In this document: positions 51,745 through 59,968 of the stretch, one piece after another
Layout: the number at the start of each line of letters is the position of its first letter
Position numbering within the stretch: position 1 is the first letter of the stretch
Source: Flavobacterium hydrophilum
Lineage (GTDB): Bacteria > Bacteroidota > Bacteroidia > Flavobacteriales > Flavobacteriaceae
NCBI RefSeq assembly: GCF_003202405.1
Contig: NZ_QJHL01000006.1
Coordinates: 62,001-126,000, forward strand
Direction of reading: 5' to 3'
Length of the DNA: 64,000 nucleotides
Notes under the pieces: model-generated
What the model was told of the DNA's origin: nothing
Databases searched by the model: none
What the model saw: only the letters and a program-made list of their open reading frames with translations
Translations under genes and position numbers: made by a program

Positions 51745-54009
51745 TTATTCAATTTTAAAATCACCTTCCAAACCATTTTCAGCATGAGAAGCGATCCAGA
51801 CTTTAAAATCACCCGGTTCTGTTTTCAGTTCCATTTTATCATTATAAAAAGCAAGGTCTGAAACAGGAATTGAAAATTGTACAGTCTTAGATTCTTTAGG
51901 CTTTAATTCGATTTGTACAAAATCTTTAAGTTCCCTGACAGGTCTGACAATACTTCCTGTAATATCACGAACGTATAATTGAACAGTTTCTGTTCCTGTA
52001 TGGTTTCCTGTATTGGTAATAACGGCAGAAACGTTCAATTTTTCGTTGTTATTATTTTTTAGGACTGCTTTCTCGATTTTTAAAGTATCATAAGAGAAAG
52101 TTGTATAGCTCAATCCAAATCCAAAAGGAAACTGAGGCTCATATCCCGCATCCAGATAATGCGAATTATTGCCTAAAGAACTTTGCCATGCTTCGACAGG
52201 AATGTCCTGAATAGCCACAAAAGTTGTGGGATCTGCAGGTCTTCCTGTATTGGGATGATTATAATAAATAGGAATCTGACCGACTTCTTTCGGCCAGGTT
52301 ACAGGTAGTTTTCCTGAAGGGTTTACAGTTCCCAAAATCACATCAGAAATTGCCGGACCAGCCATAGTTCCAGGATGCCATGCCATAATTAATGCATTTA
52401 CATTTGGTAAAACAGCTCCCAGAGTTATTGGTCTTCCTGCCATTACAATTACTATTATTGGTTTTCCTGTTTTTTGTAATTCTGCTATTAATTTTTCCTG
52501 TAATCCGGGTAAATTAATATTTGCCCGTGAATGTGCTTCTCCCGAAAGAATTGCTTCTTCTCCTGCAAAAAATAAAATAATGTCTGATTTTTTAGCTTCT
52601 GCGATTGCGGATGCAAATCCTTCTTCAGATAACGAACGGCTGTGAGAAAGTCCGGAAGCATAAAATACATTATTTTCTCCAAAACTATTTTGCAAGGCTT
52701 TAAGAGGAGTTTGTGAATCTGCTTTGTTACCGTCAAAAATCCATGTGCCTAATTGTTCTCTTGCAGCATCTGCCAATGGGCCAATTACTGCTATTTTTTG
52801 ATTGGTTTTTAGAGGCAAAATTTGATTTTCATTTTTTAATAGCACGCAGCTTTTACTGGCAGCTGTTCTGGCAGTTTGTAAAGCATCTGCATTTAGCAAT
52901 GAAAATTTTTCACGGTCTTTAAAATAAGGATTATCAAAAACCCCGGCTCTGAATTTTATTCTCAAAATATTGCGTACCATGTCATCTAATTGCTTTTCAG
53001 AAATTTTCTTTTCAGCAATCAGCGCTTTTAAATGATTTGCATAGGACAAACTGGTCATTTCCATGTCAAGTCCTGCTGATGCAGATTTAAATGCGGCATC
53101 TTTTTCATCGACGGCATAACCATGTGGAATCATTTCAGTAACTGAATTCCAGTCACTCACAACGAAACCATCGTATTTCCATTCTTCACGTAAAATTTTC
53201 CTGAGCAAAAAGCTGTTTCCTGAAGCCGGAATTCCGTTAAGATCATTAAAAGAACTCATGAACGTTGCTACCCCTGATTTTGCTGCTGCTTCAAAAGGTT
53301 TTAAATATACATTTCGAAGTAATGATTCAGAAATGTTAACAGTGTTGTAATCTCTTCCTCCCTCAGCTGCACCGTAGGCTGCGAAATGTTTTGCACAGGC
53401 TAAAATTTGTCCGGGAACAGAAGGATCATTTCCCTGAAATCCTTTAATATATGCAGTTCCTAATCTGGATGCCAATAAAGGATCTTCGCCGGGAGATTCT
53501 GCAATTCTTCCCCAGCGGGCATCTCTGGCGATATCGACCATTGGGGCGTATGTCCAGTTAATGCATCTTGAATAGGATTCATTAGCTGCAATTTTTGATG
53601 TTTTTTCAACTAATTCTATATCCCAGGATGCAGCCAATCCTAATGGAATCGGAAAAATAGTTTTGTATCCGTGAATGACATCCCTGCCAAACAATAGCGG
53701 AATATGATTTGGACTTTCTTCTACGGCAATTTTTTGTATTTCAAGGACAAGATTGGGTTCTGTCAGGTTTAAAATAGCACCAACTAACCCCATTCGGACT
53801 TCTTTTTTAAGCTCTTCAGATAATCCTTTACTACGGCTGGAAGTCCCTTTCAGACATCCCTGACCAATTTTTTGTTCCAAAGTCATATTTTTTATGACCT
53901 TGTCTATCTTTTTTTCAATATTTAAATCTGATTTTTGGCTGTACGATATTGAACTTATGCAGAGAGAAAATAATAAACAATAAAGTAGTCTTGTGGTTAA
54001 TGTTTTCAA
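51745..54009 (-). CDS. bglX: Periplasmic beta-glucosidase, GH3
   Basis: A 754-residue exported glycoside hydrolase of family 3, cleaving terminal beta-linked glucose from oligosaccharides. In order: signal peptide, GH3 N-terminal barrel with the nucleophile Asp286 (GFVVSDWNSV), GH3 C-terminal domain with acid/base Glu near GEAHSR, and a fibronectin-like C-terminal domain. The start is a TTG at 54009 (KTLTTRLLYCLL follows): an ATG exists at 54063 but lies inside the terminator hairpin of the gene before it, so it is unlikely to be used. It heads an operon with the esterase and hydrolase after it. Confidence 0.88.
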   Translation of the reverse strand: MKTLTTRLLYCLLFSLCISSISYSQKSDLNIEKKIDKVIKNMTLEQKIGQGCLKGTSSRSKGLSEELKKEVRMGLVGAILNLTEPNLVLEIQKIAVEESPNHIPLLFGRDVIHGYKTIFPIPLGLAASWDIELVEKTSKIAANESYSRCINWTYAPMVDIARDARWGRIAESPGEDPLLASRLGTAYIKGFQGNDPSVPGQILACAKHFAAYGAAEGGRDYNTVNISESLLRNVYLKPFEAAAKSGVATFMSSFNDLNGIPASGNSFLLRKILREEWKYDGFVVSDWNSVTEMIPHGYAVDEKDAAFKSASAGLDMEMTSLSYANHLKALIAEKKISEKQLDDMVRNILRIKFRAGVFDNPYFKDREKFSLLNADALQTARTAASKSCVLLKNENQILPLKTNQKIAVIGPLADAAREQLGTWIFDGNKADSQTPLKALQNSFGENNVFYASGLSHSRSLSEEGFASAIAEAKKSDIILFFAGEEAILSGEAHSRANINLPGLQEKLIAELQKTGKPIIVIVMAGRPITLGAVLPNVNALIMAWHPGTMAGPAISDVILGTVNPSGKLPVTWPKEVGQIPIYYNHPNTGRPADPTTFVAIQDIPVEAWQSSLGNNSHYLDAGYEPQFPFGFGLSYTTFSYDTLKIEKAVLKNNNNEKLNVSAVITNTGNHTGTETVQLYVRDITGSIVRPVRELKDFVQIELKPKESKTVQFSIPVSDLAFYNDKMELKTEPGDFKVWIASHAENGLEGDFKIE

Positions 54010-54037
54010 GGTTAGCGGTTTTAAGAAATTAAATATA

Positions 54038-54071
54038 TAAAAAAAGTCCAAAATGCAGGACATATTGGACT
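54038..54071 (-). terminator. Terminator of the DUF3276 gene (minus strand)
   Basis: AGTCCAA (54045-54051) pairs with TTGGACT (54065-54071); on the minus strand a T7 run follows. It lies between the DUF3276 gene and bglX. Confidence 0.8.
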
Positions 54072-54099
54072 CGTACTTTTTGAAAAGTTTATATATAGA

Positions 54100-54483
54100 T
54101 TAAATATCGTCAAAATCAATATCTGTAAAGCTTGATCTGTGCTCTTCCGTTTTATCAGAACTATATTCTTTCTTAAAATCTTTTTGATGTCTTTCAGATA
54201 TTACTTCTTCACCTTTGTGGTTCAGTACATAAGAAGTCATTTCTTCTAAAATTTCAGCAAAAGAGCTAAAATCTTCCTTGTACAAATAGATTTTGTGTTT
54301 TTTAAAATGAAAAGAACCATCCTCTTCTGTAAATTTTTTACTTTCAGTAATCGTGATATAATAATCGTCAGCTTTAGTAGCTCTCACATCAAAGAAATAA
54401 GTTCTTCTTCCTGCTCGTAATACTTTAGAAAAAATCTCTTCTTTTTCTAACATGTCGTTTTCTCTCATAATACGTTCTATCAT
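54100..54483 (-). CDS. PUR-alpha-like DUF3276 protein
   Basis: A 127-residue protein of the DUF3276 family, which includes bacterial PUR-domain proteins such as Borrelia BpuR, binding single-stranded DNA and RNA. The pattern IFSKVLRAGRRTYFFDVRATKADDYYITITESK followed by strand-rich HKIYLYKEDF is typical. The C-terminal 30 residues are acidic and charged (SSDKTEEHRSS). The ATG at 54483 is chosen over an upstream TTG (seven residues longer). A single gene with its own terminator. Confidence 0.88.
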   Translation of the reverse strand: MIERIMRENDMLEKEEIFSKVLRAGRRTYFFDVRATKADDYYITITESKKFTEEDGSFHFKKHKIYLYKEDFSSFAEILEEMTSYVLNHKGEEVISERHQKDFKKEYSSDKTEEHRSSFTDIDFDDI

Positions 54484-54535
54484 TTTGGAATTAATAGTAA
54501 CCAAAAATCATAAAAAAATATCTATTACGCAACAT

Positions 54536-56314
54536 TTAAAGTAATTCTTTTTCCGAAAGTTGTTTTAAATATAACGATGAATAGTAGCCTTCCTGATTTA
54601 TTAATTGATTATGAGAACCTTGTTGTATAATTTTACCATCTTCCAGAATGATTATTTTATCGGCATTTTTGGCTGATGAAACACGATGACTAACTATAAT
54701 AGTTGTTTTGTCTTTGCAAATTTCAAATAAATTGTTCAAAATTGTTTCTTCGGTTTCGGTGTCAACAGCTGACAGACAATCATCAAAAAGTAAAATAGCA
54801 GGATTTTTAATAATCGCCCTTGCAATAGATACACGCTGCTTTTGTCCGCCTGAAAGTGTGATTCCTCTTTCTCCTAAAATGGTATCGTATTGTTTATTAA
54901 ATGCGATAATGTTGTCATGAACTACTGCATTTTTGGCTGCAGTAATTACTTCTTCATCCGTTGCATTCTGATTACCGAATTTGATATTGTTTTTAATGGT
55001 ATCCGAAAACAAGAAAGCATCCTGAGGCACTATTCCGATGTTGTTTCTTAAATCGTTAAGATTCAAAGTACGGATTTCATTACCGTCAATTGTGATTGTT
55101 CCCTCAGTAACGTCATACAAACGTGAAATTAAAGATAATATAGTTGATTTCCCTGAGCCCGTCTTCCCCAAAATAGCCAGTGTTTCTCCTTTTTTAACAG
55201 TGAACGTTACATTTTTTAAAGCCTCAATATTAGTATCCTGATAAGTAAAACTTACATTTTCAAAAGCAATTGAACCCTGAATATCTGATGAATCCGGATT
55301 GTTGTTTTTAATTTCTGGTTCAATTTTCAAAAATTCATTTAACCGTTTTTGAGAAGCTTCGGCCTCCTGAACCATTGAGGAAACCCAACCCAAAGAGGCA
55401 ACTGGCCAGGTAAGCATGTTGACGTATAAAATGAATTCGGCAATTGTTCCAATGTTTGGGATTGTTCCGTTAATGTACATCACACCCCCAAAATAAATAA
55501 CAACCAGATTACTGATTCCGATAAGGGCAATCATCAAAGGACCAAACAGCGACTGAACTCTCGCCAGACTTAAACTTTTGCTTTTACTTTCATCAGATAA
55601 GGCAATCATATTATTCTGATGCTGATTTTCTAGTGAATACGCTTTTATTACCCGTATTCCGGAAAATATTTCTTGGGTAAAACTGGAAACTTTTGATAAA
55701 TATTGCTGAAAAGTGGTACTTCGTTTATTGATTTCAGAACTCAGTTTGAAAATGCAATAGGATAGAATAGGCAGAGGAAGAAGCGTATATAAAGTTAATA
55801 ACGGAGAAACATTATACATATATATAATAACAATCGCAAAACGTATAAAAGTGTTGATTGTATACATAACCGCAGGGCCAACGTACATTCTCACTTTTGA
55901 TACATCTTCACTGATTCGGTTCATTAAATCTCCCGTTCGGTTTTGTTTGTAGAAATTTTGAGAAAGATTCTGGTATTGGCCGAAAACCTCATTTTTTAAA
56001 TCAAATTCAATGTGCCGAGACATTACAATTAAGGTCTGACGCATTAAAAAAGTTAAAAAACCTGCTACAATTGCACTTCCTATGATTAAGAGGACGTTAT
56101 GAATTAATTCCTGTCTGTAGTAGCCAATTATTATAGAAGATTTTTGATCGGTATCTGATAATTTTAGAAATTGCTCAATTACATCAAAAGACTCGCTAAC
56201 TAACTTTGGTGTGAACAGGAAAAATATTTGTGCGATTATAGTGATTAAAATTCCAAAGGAAAAACTGTATTTATACTTAATGAAATATTTGTTTAAATAG
56301 CTTAATTCTTTCAT
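54536..56314 (-). CDS. ABC transporter, fused permease and ATPase (exporter type)
   Basis: A 592-residue half-transporter with an N-terminal six-helix membrane domain (about 1-320) and a C-terminal ATPase. Walker A GKTGSGKS is at about 382-389, the signature LSGGQKQRVSIARAI near 495, and Walker B LLFDDCLSAVD, where the usual catalytic Glu is Asp, as in MdlA/MdlB-like exporters. It probably works as a homodimer or with a partner encoded elsewhere; the substrate (lipid, drug or peptide) is unknown. The gene is monocistronic. Confidence 0.92.
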   Translation of the reverse strand: MKELSYLNKYFIKYKYSFSFGILITIIAQIFFLFTPKLVSESFDVIEQFLKLSDTDQKSSIIIGYYRQELIHNVLLIIGSAIVAGFLTFLMRQTLIVMSRHIEFDLKNEVFGQYQNLSQNFYKQNRTGDLMNRISEDVSKVRMYVGPAVMYTINTFIRFAIVIIYMYNVSPLLTLYTLLPLPILSYCIFKLSSEINKRSTTFQQYLSKVSSFTQEIFSGIRVIKAYSLENQHQNNMIALSDESKSKSLSLARVQSLFGPLMIALIGISNLVVIYFGGVMYINGTIPNIGTIAEFILYVNMLTWPVASLGWVSSMVQEAEASQKRLNEFLKIEPEIKNNNPDSSDIQGSIAFENVSFTYQDTNIEALKNVTFTVKKGETLAILGKTGSGKSTILSLISRLYDVTEGTITIDGNEIRTLNLNDLRNNIGIVPQDAFLFSDTIKNNIKFGNQNATDEEVITAAKNAVVHDNIIAFNKQYDTILGERGITLSGGQKQRVSIARAIIKNPAILLFDDCLSAVDTETEETILNNLFEICKDKTTIIVSHRVSSAKNADKIIILEDGKIIQQGSHNQLINQEGYYSSLYLKQLSEKELL

Positions 56315-56460
56315 TTTTTTAAGAAATGTGATATTGGATTGATTTAAAATTTTGAATTATTATGAATTAAAAGTATAATAAATTGAAATTTAATCAAAAT
56401 AATTATATTGTAAAATTATTAATTTAAAGTTTAAAAATTAGCACATATGTATTTTTTATG

Positions 56461-56468
56461 TATGTTTG
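56461..56468 (+). promoter_or_regulatory. -7 element of the leucine dehydrogenase gene
   Basis: TATGTTTG, 49 bases before the ATG at 56518. Confidence 0.45.
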
Positions 56469-56517
56469 GGTTGTCTTTTTGACGAATTCATAATTTTAAC
56501 TAAATAATACTAGCGCT

Positions 56518-57624
56518 ATGGATGCAACTTTCGCAACTGGAAAGGAACTTCAAAAAATGGATCCTGTTTTTGGTCAGTTATCTTTTAACGATCACGAACA
56601 AATTGTATTTTGCAATGACAAAGATACAGGTTTAAAAGCAATTATTGGTATTCATAATTCGGTTATGGGACCGGCTTTGGGAGGTACAAGAATGTGGAAT
56701 TATGCTACCGAATGGGAAGCATTAAACGATGTTTTGCGTCTTTCAAGAGGTATGACATATAAATCTGCTATAACCGGACTTAATATTGGCGGAGGTAAAG
56801 CAGTGATTATTGGTGATGCTAAAACCCAAAAAACACCGGAGCTGATGCGTAAGTTTGGTGAGTTTGTTCATTCTCTAAGCGGAAGATATATTACAGCTGA
56901 AGATGTTGGAATGGAAACAAAAGACATGGACACTGTAAGAGATGTAACCCCTTATGTTACCGGAATCTCTGAAGAAAGAGGCGGTTCCGGAAATCCTTCG
57001 CCTGTTACAGCTTATGGAGTGTATTTAGGGATGAAAGCTGCTGCTAAAAGTCAGTTTGGTTCTGATGTTTTAGAGGGGAAAAAAGTTTTGGTTCAGGGAA
57101 TTGGACATGTGGGGGAAACTTTGGTTGAATATTTAACGAAAGAAGGAGCGCAGGTAACGATTACTGATATTAATGAAGAAAAATTATATCAGGTTGCTCA
57201 AAAATATAACGCAAGTATTTACACTGGCGAAGATTTATATACTGCAGATGTTGATATTTACGCACCATGTGCAATGGGAGCCACAATCAACGACGCTACA
57301 ATAGAAAAAATTAAGGCAAAAGTGATTGCGGGTGCTGCAAACAACCAGTTGGCAGATGAAAATATTCACGGAGCAAGATTGCAGGAAAGAGGAATTTTAT
57401 ATGCTCCGGATTTCTTAATCAACGCTGGTGGAATTATCAATGTTTATGCAGAATTGGCACATTATGGAAAGGCTGAAATCATGAGTAAAACCGAAAATAT
57501 CTACAATACTACTTTAGAAATTATCGATTTTGCAGCCAAAAATGGCTTAACAACGCATAAAGCTGCACTTACAATTGCTCAGAATCGTATTGATCAGAGA
57601 AAAATAGAAAACAGCAAAAAATAA
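56518..57624 (+). CDS. ldh: Leucine dehydrogenase (Glu/Leu/Phe/Val dehydrogenase family)
   Basis: A 368-residue NAD-dependent amino-acid dehydrogenase that deaminates branched-chain amino acids (leucine, valine, isoleucine). The substrate site is seen as GPALGGTRMW and GLNIGGGKAVI (catalytic Lys), the NAD site as VQGIGHVGETL; INAGGIINVYAEL is also diagnostic. Length fits the 364-residue leucine dehydrogenases better than the 450-residue glutamate enzymes. The catabolic direction supplies branched-chain 2-oxoacids for iso-fatty acids. Single gene with a perfect terminator. Confidence 0.92.
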   Translation: MDATFATGKELQKMDPVFGQLSFNDHEQIVFCNDKDTGLKAIIGIHNSVMGPALGGTRMWNYATEWEALNDVLRLSRGMTYKSAITGLNIGGGKAVIIGDAKTQKTPELMRKFGEFVHSLSGRYITAEDVGMETKDMDTVRDVTPYVTGISEERGGSGNPSPVTAYGVYLGMKAAAKSQFGSDVLEGKKVLVQGIGHVGETLVEYLTKEGAQVTITDINEEKLYQVAQKYNASIYTGEDLYTADVDIYAPCAMGATINDATIEKIKAKVIAGAANNQLADENIHGARLQERGILYAPDFLINAGGIINVYAELAHYGKAEIMSKTENIYNTTLEIIDFAAKNGLTTHKAALTIAQNRIDQRKIENSKK

Positions 57625-57646
57625 TTTAAACATTAGTTTAATTCTC

Positions 57647-57702
57647 AATCTCAGTTTTAAGTTTCAGTTTAGGCTGTTGCTTAAAACTGAGATTTTTTTT
57701 AG
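57647..57702 (+). terminator. Terminator of the leucine dehydrogenase gene
   Basis: A 15-base perfect stem: AATCTCAGTTTTAAG (57647-57661) with CTTAAAACTGAGATT (57680-57694), an 18-base loop, then a T tract. Confidence 0.92.
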
Positions 57703-57772
57703 ATTGAAACTTAATTAGGTTTTTCAAGACTTTTTTTATCCTATTAAATTTTAATATAACCTCTTTAATTCT

Positions 57773-57780
57773 TATTTTTG
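57773..57780 (+). promoter_or_regulatory. -7 element of nusB
   Basis: TATTTTTG, 28 bases before the GTG at 57809. Confidence 0.55.
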
Positions 57781-57808
57781 CAGACTAATTTTTAAAAGTT
57801 CTTACAAG

Positions 57809-58753
57809 GTGGTAAATAGAAGACACTTACGCGTTAAAGTCATGCAATCCATTTATGCAATGCATCAAAGCGGTTCTGATAATCTGGAAAAAGAAGAAAA
57901 ATTTCTTTTTTACAGTATAGATAATATTCAGGATTTATATCTTATAATGCTTTCTTCATTGATTGAAATTTGCAAAAAAGAATCAGTTTTTTTACATCTT
58001 TCAAGTAAAAAACATCTTGCAACTGCAGCAGAACGTAATCCGAATGAAAAATTTATCAAAAACAAAATTTTTCAGCTTCTTGCCGAAAGCAACTCCCTTA
58101 GCATCGCTTTAGAAAATCGTAAAATCAATAATTGGTCATTGAACGATGATTATATTTTATTGCTTTTAAATGATATTAAGGCAAGTGAATTGTATACGAA
58201 ATACATGAGTAATAATGTGAATACTTTTGAAGAAGACAGACAATTTGTAATTGATTTGTTTTCCGAAATTATTGTTCCGAATGAAAAATTATATGAGTAT
58301 CTGGAAGATGATAAGTTAACCTGGGTTGATGATATCCCGGTGGTAAATACGCATATTATTAAACAATTAAAAGCCATTAAAACAGAAAATCCGGATGACT
58401 TTAGGGTTCCGAAATTGTACAAGGACGTAGAAGACAGGGATTTTGCTAAAGATTTGTTCAGAAGGACAGTTTTAAACGAATCAGTATTAGCAAAAGAATA
58501 CGATGATAAAACGCCAAACTGGGATAGTGAAAGAATAGCTGAAATAGATACCATTATCCTGAAAATGGCAATCTGCGAATTTTTAAAGTTTCCTTCAATT
58601 CCGGTAAAAGTAACTCTTAACGAATATTTAGAAATTGCCAAAGAGTATTCTACGCCAAAAAGCAGTATTTTTATCAACGGAATTTTAGATAATCTTGTAA
58701 AAGAACTTACCGCTAATAAAAAGATGGTTAAGGTTGGAAGAGGTTTAATGTAA
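57809..58753 (+). CDS. nusB: Transcription antitermination protein NusB, long Bacteroidota form
   Basis: A 314-residue protein. The C-terminal 130 residues form the NusB RNA-binding fold (FRRTVLNESVLAKEYDDKTPNWD, MAICEFLKFPSIPVKVTLNEYLEIAKEYSTPKSSIFINGILD); the N-terminal half (MVNRRHLRVKVMQSIYAM...) includes a first NusB-like repeat with an extension. NusB binds boxA in rRNA and, with NusE, stops early termination. Bacteroidota NusB proteins are about twice the E. coli length, so the size is expected. The start is a GTG. yajC follows 44 bases later. Confidence 0.95.
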   Translation: MVNRRHLRVKVMQSIYAMHQSGSDNLEKEEKFLFYSIDNIQDLYLIMLSSLIEICKKESVFLHLSSKKHLATAAERNPNEKFIKNKIFQLLAESNSLSIALENRKINNWSLNDDYILLLLNDIKASELYTKYMSNNVNTFEEDRQFVIDLFSEIIVPNEKLYEYLEDDKLTWVDDIPVVNTHIIKQLKAIKTENPDDFRVPKLYKDVEDRDFAKDLFRRTVLNESVLAKEYDDKTPNWDSERIAEIDTIILKMAICEFLKFPSIPVKVTLNEYLEIAKEYSTPKSSIFINGILDNLVKELTANKKMVKVGRGLM

Positions 58754-58797
58754 GATTTTAAAATATTAAATAATAAATCAAAAACAGAATTTAAATT

Positions 58798-59076
58798 ATG
58801 GGACAATTAACTCAATTTGCGCCATTTCTATTGATGTTTGTGGTAATCTATTTCTTTATGATCAGACCACAGCAAAAAAGAGCAAAAAACGAAAAAGAAT
58901 TTGAAAGCAGCCTAAAGGTTGGTGACAAAATAATTACTAAAAGTGGTTTTCACGGTAAAGTAGTTGAACTTGCAGAGACTACAGTTGTAATCGAAACAAT
59001 GTCCGGGAAATTAAAATTAGAGCGTTCTGCGATTTCTATGGAAATGAGTGCTGCTTTGAATGCTAAAAAAGCTTAG
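58798..59076 (+). CDS. yajC: Preprotein translocase subunit YajC
   Basis: A 92-residue inner-membrane protein with one helix (FAPFLLMFVVIYFFMI), then RPQQKRAKNEKEFESSLKVGDKIITKSG, the family signature. It associates with SecDF and assists protein export. The normal partner genes secDF are not next to it. It is probably in one transcript with nusB, ending at the terminator at 59102. Confidence 0.95.
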   Translation: MGQLTQFAPFLLMFVVIYFFMIRPQQKRAKNEKEFESSLKVGDKIITKSGFHGKVVELAETTVVIETMSGKLKLERSAISMEMSAALNAKKA

Positions 59077-59101
59077 TTTTTTTTAAATCCCAATAGTATA
59101 T

Positions 59102-59147
59102 AAATCCCAAATTCCAATTTTAAAACTGGAGTTTGGGATTTTTTTAG
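59102..59147 (+). terminator. Terminator of the nusB-yajC operon
   Basis: AAATCCCAAA (59102-59111) pairs with TTTGGGATTT (59132-59141), with an inner TCCA/TGGA helix, followed by T. Confidence 0.9.
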
Positions 59148-59160
59148 TTTTTCCACAATC

Positions 59161-59267
59161 TTGTCATTTCGACCTTTTGGGAGAAATCACACTCGTGGAT
59201 CGACAAAGATTGGCAAATTTCTTTGCGTAGTTTCTTGTGTGATTTCTTCCTTCGGTCGAAATGACAA
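59161..59267. repeat. Palindromic intergenic repeat of about 107 bases
   Basis: Two perfect arms: TTGTCATTTCGACC (59161-59174) with GGTCGAAATGACAA (59254-59267), and AGAAATCACAC (59182-59192) with GTGTGATTTCT (59237-59247). The centre holds a small GCAAA/TTTGC hairpin. No protein is encoded. The shape is that of a REP- or MITE-like element; similar TGTCATTTCGACC sequences are, as I recall, scattered in Bacteroidota genomes. Confidence 0.7.
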
Positions 59268-59380
59268 AAAATAGAAAACCTTTGTCAAGGTTTCAAACTT
59301 TGACAAAGGCCTATATTGATTGGAATTTGAACACGGGCGATAGTGAACAGGCGGAGCAATTTAAAAATTTAAAATTTAAC

Positions 59381-59968
59381 TTACCTGTATTTATCATTCA
59401 GCCCAATATTATCCAAAATCATCGGAATCACTTTTTCAATTCTTGAAAGTTTAGTTTTTTCCTGTTTCGCTGTTTCAATGTATTCTAAAAACTCATATTG
59501 TTTATAAGGAGAGAATTTCTCAAAAGCGTCTTTTAAAGCTAAATTTTGAGCCATTTCTTTTTCTAAAAGTTCAGAAATAATAATTTCTTTCTTAGAAGGT
59601 TTAATTATTTTTCCCTGCTTTTCATTCTCAATAGCTTCATAAATGTATTCTAAAACTTCTTTTTCATTTACTTCTTCCTTAGAGGTAAAACGCCACTGTC
59701 GTAAAGATTTGGTTATGTCTTCCTGAGCGTTTATCAGTTTCTTTTTTTTATCTTTTAGAAAAACGCCATTGAAAAACCATAAAGTGAAATAATCTTTAAA
59801 TCCACCAAGGCCAAGAATATTTTTTTTATTGTAAACATACACCGGACCGCCCCATTTTGTGGTTTCGGTCAGTTCGGTTTTATCAATAATAGATTTGAGA
59901 AGAAGCAGTTCTTCCTCCCATTGGTCTCCGTATTTCCAAATGCCTTTATTTTCGGATTTTGATTCCAA
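59381..59968 (-). CDS. YdeI/OmdA-family protein
   Basis: A 195-residue protein with an N-terminal DUF1801-like fold (TKWGGPVYVYNKKNILGLGG, FFNGVFLKDKKKKLINAQEDI) and the C-terminal bacteriocin-protection YdeI/OmdA helical segment (YKQYEFLEYIETAKQEKTKLSRI). The role in protecting against antimicrobial peptides is reported for some members, uncertain here. It begins with TTG, directly after the pepT stop (no gap), so it is translated with pepT. No better start exists upstream. Confidence 0.85.
   Translation of the reverse strand: MESKSENKGIWKYGDQWEEELLLLKSIIDKTELTETTKWGGPVYVYNKKNILGLGGFKDYFTLWFFNGVFLKDKKKKLINAQEDITKSLRQWRFTSKEEVNEKEVLEYIYEAIENEKQGKIIKPSKKEIIISELLEKEMAQNLALKDAFEKFSPYKQYEFLEYIETAKQEKTKLSRIEKVIPMILDNIGLNDKYR

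Larger units (their letters stand above)
59077..59380. other. Intergenic stretch of 304 bases with terminator and palindromic repeat
   Basis: It contains the yajC terminator (59102-59147) and then a long palindromic repeat (59161-59267), described separately. The bases from 59268 to 59380 show nothing of note. Confidence 0.6.

Noticed and set aside
58150..58806. Long minus-strand frame (218 residues) opposite nusB
   Set aside because: nusB on the plus strand is clearly the gene; the Ser/Leu-rich translation is a shadow of it.
59261..59446. Plus-strand frame of 61 residues
   Set aside because: Begins inside the palindromic repeat and overlaps the end of the YdeI gene.
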